Source of the DNA: QHXW01 sp035280425
GTDB taxonomy: Bacteria > Acidobacteriota > Terriglobia > Bryobacterales > Bryobacteraceae
Assembly: GCA_035280425.1 (NCBI GenBank)
Contig: DATEFW010000044.1
Span: forward strand, 124,001-188,000
Direction of reading: 5' to 3'
DNA: 64,000 nt
Shown: positions 60,489 to 64,000 of the stretch, one piece after another
How positions within the stretch are numbered: position 1 is the stretch's first letter
Layout of the letters: each line of letters begins with the position of its first letter
Notes under the pieces: generated by a model
What the model was told of the DNA's origin: nothing
Databases searched by the model: none
Seen by the model: the letters and a program-made list of their open reading frames with translations, nothing else
Program-made: the position numbers and the translations under genes

Positions 60489-61631
60489 TCACGATTTCTT
60501 GGCCGGAACCACCAGTAGATTCGTCGTCGTGTCTCCCTCGAGGTTGATGGTCTTCCGCAGCTCGAGCGAATCTACGTCGTAAACTTCAATCGTGGGGCCC
60601 GCCGTGAAAATATAAATCTGCTTTCCGGTCGAGGACGTCGTAAAATCGAACCGATTGCGCGCCGGAAAATCCACGCGCTTCACGATCTTGCGCGTCGCCA
60701 TGTCGAACACCCAGAATTCGCAGCGCAAGTTTCCGGGATTTCCTTCCAGAAATGCCACCGTGTATCCCGTCTTGTGATCCGGCGTCACGCGCAATCCCGC
60801 CATTCCCGTCGCCGCTGGACCCACCGGCGTGAAATCGAAACTTCTGTGCGCGAGGTCGACTCTCGCCAGCCCGAAAATCCTGCGGTGCACCACCGGGTCC
60901 GCTGCGTTGAACACCGTCTGCATGATGCCCGGTTCATCGGCCGGATCGTTGTTGGCCCAAACCCCGATGCGTTCCATGCCGGGATACTGCGGCTTCGCGA
61001 GTTCGATCTTCTCCTCCAGCTTGAAATCGTCCGTGCTGAAGATCAGAACGTTCTCGCGAAACTGAAAAAGATGCTTGCCATCCGGTGAAACCCGAAGGCC
61101 GGCAAAACGCGAATAAAGGTTGTCTTCTTCTTTCGGATAGTCGGCCGTCTTGGTGATCTTCTGCTGCGCCAGATCGATCACTGCAAATTTGCTCGGCTCG
61201 ATCTCCCACCGGTCGATCTGCTTGACCGCTGAGCTGATCGTCGTGTACAGGACTTTGTCCCGCGGATCGGAAACGAAGCCGCGGAACCGCACCTTCCGGT
61301 TCCCTTCGTCGAGCACAAAATGGTTGATCACCTTCCGTGTGGCCAGATCCACCACGTCGATGCCGTTATGCTCCATGCTGCTGACGAAAAGTTTTTTGCG
61401 ATCGTTCGAGATCTCGATGTGCCGCGGCGTGCCCGCCAGCATGTCGATACGGTCGATCACCTTCTGCTGCGCCTCATCGATTACCAGAATCTGTTTGGGC
61501 CAGACGCCGATATACAGCAGCCCCTGCGCCGCCGCCGGCATGGCAATCGCCGCCAGCAGGCCGAGCACTAGAACAGCCCGCACCGATTTTCTCCGGCTCT
61601 CTTTGGCCTTGCGCTGAATCAATGGCAGCAT
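60489..61631 (-). CDS. qhpB: QhpB: beta subunit of quinohemoprotein amine dehydrogenase
   Basis: 380 aa. A Sec signal peptide (basic residues 7-15, hydrophobic 17-32, cleavage at AMPAAAQ-GL) is followed by a seven-bladed YVTN-type propeller: GLLYIGVWPKQILVIDEAQQ, KLFVSSMEHNGIDVVDLATRK and GKQIYIFTAGPTIEVYDVDSL mark blades. The beta subunit holds the small gamma subunit next to the haem-bearing alpha subunit in the periplasm. I chose ATG 61631, 41 nt after the qhpC stop. The frame is open upstream, but that part is antisense to nothing useful and lacks a signal peptide. Confidence 0.9.
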   Translation of the reverse strand: MLPLIQRKAKESRRKSVRAVLVLGLLAAIAMPAAAQGLLYIGVWPKQILVIDEAQQKVIDRIDMLAGTPRHIEISNDRKKLFVSSMEHNGIDVVDLATRKVINHFVLDEGNRKVRFRGFVSDPRDKVLYTTISSAVKQIDRWEIEPSKFAVIDLAQQKITKTADYPKEEDNLYSRFAGLRVSPDGKHLFQFRENVLIFSTDDFKLEEKIELAKPQYPGMERIGVWANNDPADEPGIMQTVFNAADPVVHRRIFGLARVDLAHRSFDFTPVGPAATGMAGLRVTPDHKTGYTVAFLEGNPGNLRCEFWVFDMATRKIVKRVDFPARNRFDFTTSSTGKQIYIFTAGPTIEVYDVDSLELRKTINLEGDTTTNLLVVPAKKS

Positions 61632-61672
61632 ACGATCAAGACCTCCGCGGTACCGCGATGAACCATTCCCAT

Positions 61673-62017
61673 CTATGGAAATACCAGGTCGATATTCCGC
61701 CAGTCCTTGGTCGCGCTGGCGCACTTGCTGGTCCAGTCCGGATAGTTGTTCAGATGGTCCGGCACCTGCGCCGGCCAGAAGCAGCTCACATAGCAGTCGT
61801 ACAGATCGCGCTCCACCGGCTGGCACAGTCCCGCTGTTCCGCCCGCCGAGTCGACTTCCCAGCCCGGCATGAACACCAGCGAGCATCCCATCGGAATATG
61901 CGGGCGATTGTGCGGCGGCTGTTGCCCTTCCTGCAATGCGAACACATCGCCTTCCACCGACGCGACATATTCCTCGATCTTCGCCGCCTTCTGATTCACC
62001 GCGCGGATTTGCCTCAT
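61673..62017 (-). CDS. qhpC: QhpC: gamma subunit of QHNDH, precursor of the CTQ cofactor
   Basis: 114 aa. Every modified residue of the known gamma subunit is present at one constant offset of 38: thioether pairs Cys45-Glu54, Cys65-Asp71 and Cys79-Asp87, and the tryptophylquinone pair Cys75-Trp81 (mature numbering 7-16, 27-33, 41-49, 37-43). Text around the cofactor reads DLYDCYVSCFWPAQVPD, and the end DWRNIDLVFP matches known subunits. The 38-residue hydrophilic leader is a QhpD recognition leader, not a Sec signal; it is longer than the 28 residues reported in Paracoccus. The start overlaps qhpD by 4 nt (ATGA). Confidence 0.96.
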   Translation of the reverse strand: MRQIRAVNQKAAKIEEYVASVEGDVFALQEGQQPPHNRPHIPMGCSLVFMPGWEVDSAGGTAGLCQPVERDLYDCYVSCFWPAQVPDHLNNYPDWTSKCASATKDWRNIDLVFP

Positions 62018-63438
62018 TCCGCTCTCCTTTCCTCGAAGTGCGCCAGGAACTGCGGATTCCGCGCCGCGATCTCGCCGTAGATGTGCAGGCAAAGATCCGT
62101 CCAGCCGCGAATCCAGTCGCAATAATGCAGATTGGCGTGGCCTGTGTCTTGATACCGTACGTACGCCTCGTGATAGCATCCGCCCGAGCACACCGGTCGC
62201 GCCCAGCATATGTGGCACTCGAGCTTCCGGCTGATGTGCCCGCGCTCGAGAAAATCCTGCTGCATCGCGCGGTCGATGCCCGTCGAAACATGCCCCAGCT
62301 GGTGCGTGTCCGAATCGACGAAGCGGTGGCACGGCGCGATGTCGCCCGAAGGTCCCACGCCCATCAGCCCCAATCCCGCACCGCACGGATGCGCTTTGCT
62401 GATGCCCGCGTGCAGCTCGCCGAGGGTGTCGCTGACGTTCGAAAACCCGTGATGCTCGCCGCGCAGCGCGCAATCCAGGTATTCACGCGCCAGTTCGGTG
62501 AACTGCGCGAGCACATGATCCAGCCCCGTCGAGCCGATCGCGTAAAGCCGGTTGGGCGAGGTCGTCACCGGCGCGAACCCGACTTCGTGAAATCCCAGGT
62601 CCTGGCTCAGATGCTTGTAGATCCTGGTCACATCCACGTTGTTGGACGTCAATGTCACCCGCGCGCAGATCGGCCGCGACCGGTGCTTCTTCAGCAGCTC
62701 CCGCAGCTTCGGCTCGATGATGTCGTAACTGCCGCGCCCGTTCGAAAATACCCGCAGCGCATCGTTCTGCTCGCGGTTGCCGTCCAGACTGACGGTGACC
62801 CCCACATTGTTTTCCGAAAGATAATCGATAATCGCCGGCGTCAGCAGCGTGGCGTTCGTGGTCAGGCTGAAGTCCACATACTTTCCCGCCGCGTGCGCCT
62901 TCTCACGCGCGTAATCGATCGTCGCGCGCACCACCGGAAAATTCATCAGCGTTTCACCGCCGAAAAATGTCAAGTGAATGCTCCGCCGCCCCGGCGATTG
63001 CTCAATCAGGTAATCCACCGCCGCGTGCGCCGTCTCCTCCGGCATGAACTTTGGCTTGCCCTCCGGGGTCGCGACGCGGTCCTCACCGAATTCGTAGCAG
63101 TACTTGCACGAAAGATTGCACTGGTTGGTCACGTTGAGCACCAGTGTCTGTAATGGAAACGGCGTCGGTGCTTTCTGCGGCGGCTCGTCGAACCCCCGCC
63201 CGTTCGTGATGGCGTGCGCCTGGTAGAGCTCTTCGATCGCCTCTTCGATTTCCGCCACAGCGATATCGCCAACCGGCGCCGCCAGCTCTTCCCGGCTCAC
63301 GCTGCTCCCGTTCAACCGGTCGATCACCGCCGCGGCCGCTCTCCCCAGCTCGAAAATCGCGCCGCTCGGCACCAGGTAAAGGAACTGTTTGCCGCCCGCC
63401 GCAAACGCGTGAAACTCGCCGGCCCGGAATTCGCTCAT
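62014..63438 (-). CDS. qhpD: QhpD: radical-SAM/SPASM thioether-forming maturase
   Basis: 474 aa, the length of QhpD in other bacteria. The radical SAM motif is CNLSCKYC (Cys107, Cys111, Cys114). The SAM-binding GGE is in TFFGGETLMNF. The C-terminal SPASM region supplies auxiliary-cluster cysteines 352, 370, 408, 411, 417, 421, 440 and 450 (GPSGDIAPCHRF, CHICWARPVCSGGC). The N-terminal ~85 residues form a RiPP-recognition-like domain. It makes the three Cys-to-Asp/Glu thioether bridges of QhpC on its leader-bearing form. Overlaps qhpA and qhpC by 4 nt each. Confidence 0.96.
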   Translation of the reverse strand: MSEFRAGEFHAFAAGGKQFLYLVPSGAIFELGRAAAAVIDRLNGSSVSREELAAPVGDIAVAEIEEAIEELYQAHAITNGRGFDEPPQKAPTPFPLQTLVLNVTNQCNLSCKYCYEFGEDRVATPEGKPKFMPEETAHAAVDYLIEQSPGRRSIHLTFFGGETLMNFPVVRATIDYAREKAHAAGKYVDFSLTTNATLLTPAIIDYLSENNVGVTVSLDGNREQNDALRVFSNGRGSYDIIEPKLRELLKKHRSRPICARVTLTSNNVDVTRIYKHLSQDLGFHEVGFAPVTTSPNRLYAIGSTGLDHVLAQFTELAREYLDCALRGEHHGFSNVSDTLGELHAGISKAHPCGAGLGLMGVGPSGDIAPCHRFVDSDTHQLGHVSTGIDRAMQQDFLERGHISRKLECHICWARPVCSGGCYHEAYVRYQDTGHANLHYCDWIRGWTDLCLHIYGEIAARNPQFLAHFEERRAE

Positions 63439-64000
63439 TGCGCCACCTCAGGCTGATCCCACTTCACGTAAAGCGGCACCGTAACAATCAGATATGCCCG
63501 CCCGGTCACCGGCTTCGCCGTTTCGCCCGCCTTCGGTTCGCGGATCTCATCGCCTTTCGGCTTGTATGTCCCCACCACCCAGACATCGCCGTAGTTGTTG
63601 CGTCCGAACTTTCGCTTGGGATTCGGCCCTTCAAGCGCCGGCGTAAATAAACCCGCCGGGCTCAGCGTCCCGACGTAATCTTTATCGTCATCGCCATACG
63701 TCGCGAGAAATTCTTCGATCGACCACTCCACCTCCACCGGCCCGAGATCGACATCGTCCGCCGTGTTCGGCTTTCCGTCCAGCCCGCGATTGAACGCCAC
63801 CGCCTCGAACTGTTGGTATCCCTTCGGGTGCGAGCCGCCTCCCAGCCTCGCCATCGGTGTCTCGGGAATCACTTTGATGTAATCGATCTTGTCGAACACC
63901 GCGTACGCGTTCCCGAGCACCGCGCGCCGCACCGCCACATCGCGCGCCCCCACCACCGCGTCTTTCGAGACATCCACTTCAACCGTTGCGTCGTTCGCCG
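63435..64000 (-). CDS. qhpA: QhpA: alpha subunit of QHNDH (C-terminal fragment)
   Basis: The 3' 188 codons of the gene; the 5' end with the two haem c domains lies beyond the window. The visible part is the C-terminal beta-sandwich region: VDVSKDAVVGARDVAV, then YAVFDKIDYIKVIPETPMARLGGG, DDVDLGPVEVEWSIEEFLATY and a final ITV-type strand (RAYLIVTVPLYVKW). The alpha subunit takes electrons from the tryptophylquinone to periplasmic acceptors. Assignment rests on this fragment plus strict linkage to qhpD-C-B. The frame is open up to base 64000. Confidence 0.88.
   Translation of the reverse strand, partial: ANDATVEVDVSKDAVVGARDVAVRRAVLGNAYAVFDKIDYIKVIPETPMARLGGGSHPKGYQQFEAVAFNRGLDGKPNTADDVDLGPVEVEWSIEEFLATYGDDDKDYVGTLSPAGLFTPALEGPNPKRKFGRNNYGDVWVVGTYKPKGDEIREPKAGETAKPVTGRAYLIVTVPLYVKWDQPEVAQ

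Overview
The window is a gene-dense, GC-rich (roughly 60 %) chromosomal segment of a Gram-negative bacterium, most likely an Acidobacteriota member of the Bryobacterales/Solibacter type. The evidence is a complete Tol-Pal envelope system, the remains of an ADOP-family permease (a family typical of acidobacteria), a large MoxR/DUF58/VWA/DUF4175 cluster, several twin-arginine Gfo/Idh/MocA oxidoreductases with sugar-isomerase partners, a DUF1080 protein and FG-GAP/VCBS proteins. The lineage call is inferred from gene content only. I saw no tRNA, rRNA, CRISPR array, insertion sequence or phage genes.

Layout. 1-7.3 kb: 3' end of mltG, a small conserved-looking protein, then on the minus strand thioredoxin, glycogen synthase, arginine decarboxylase, a BON-domain protein and thiC. 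A 21-residue basic peptide gene and a 10-bp hairpin precede thiC. 7.4-14.1 kb: a glycosyltransferase, a secreted M24 peptidase, a CHASE2 histidine kinase with its sigma-54 response regulator, and a TIM-barrel isomerase. 14.08-14.35 kb: a probable 6S RNA on the minus strand. 14.4-27.2 kb: one plus-strand operon of seven genes: VWA protein, caspase-fold protein, TPR-metallopeptidase, MoxR ATPase, DUF58, BatA-like, DUF4175. 27.2-34.4 kb: sulfite/nitrite reductase, a HEAT-repeat gene cut at its 3' end against a decayed ADOP permease, a VapBC pair, a CPBP protease and a lipoprotein-sorting-like protein. 34.4-47 kb: DUF1080, oxidoreductase, GAF, two FG-GAP proteins flanking a Tae4-like amidase cassette bounded by 20-nt direct repeats, a transglutaminase, an amidase, a fused aroDE, deoC and a CBM9-like protein. 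47-52.1 kb: cpoB-pal-tolB-tolA-tolR-tolQ. 52.3-54 kb: recN.

54-64 kb is the highlight: a minus-strand operon for quinohemoprotein amine dehydrogenase (QHNDH). It holds qhpA (partial), qhpD (radical-SAM crosslinking enzyme), qhpC (gamma subunit with every crosslink residue and the tryptophylquinone Cys/Trp pair in register), qhpB, then two U32-family proteins, qhpF (ABC transporter) and qhpE (subtilisin-like leader protease). Most junctions are 4-nt overlaps. The FAD monooxygenase QhpG, which hydroxylates the cofactor tryptophan in Paracoccus, is not in the visible operon. In its place are two U32 proteins whose cysteine patterns resemble UbiU and UbiV, the O2-independent hydroxylases of ubiquinone synthesis. 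I infer that this pair may hydroxylate the QhpC tryptophan without O2, which would be a new route to the CTQ cofactor. The 5' end of the operon lies outside the window, so absence of qhpG cannot be proven here.

A second recurring theme is a TANNNT hexamer 6-9 nt upstream of many start codons that lack a Shine-Dalgarno sequence. This suggests leaderless transcription of a sizeable share of the genes.
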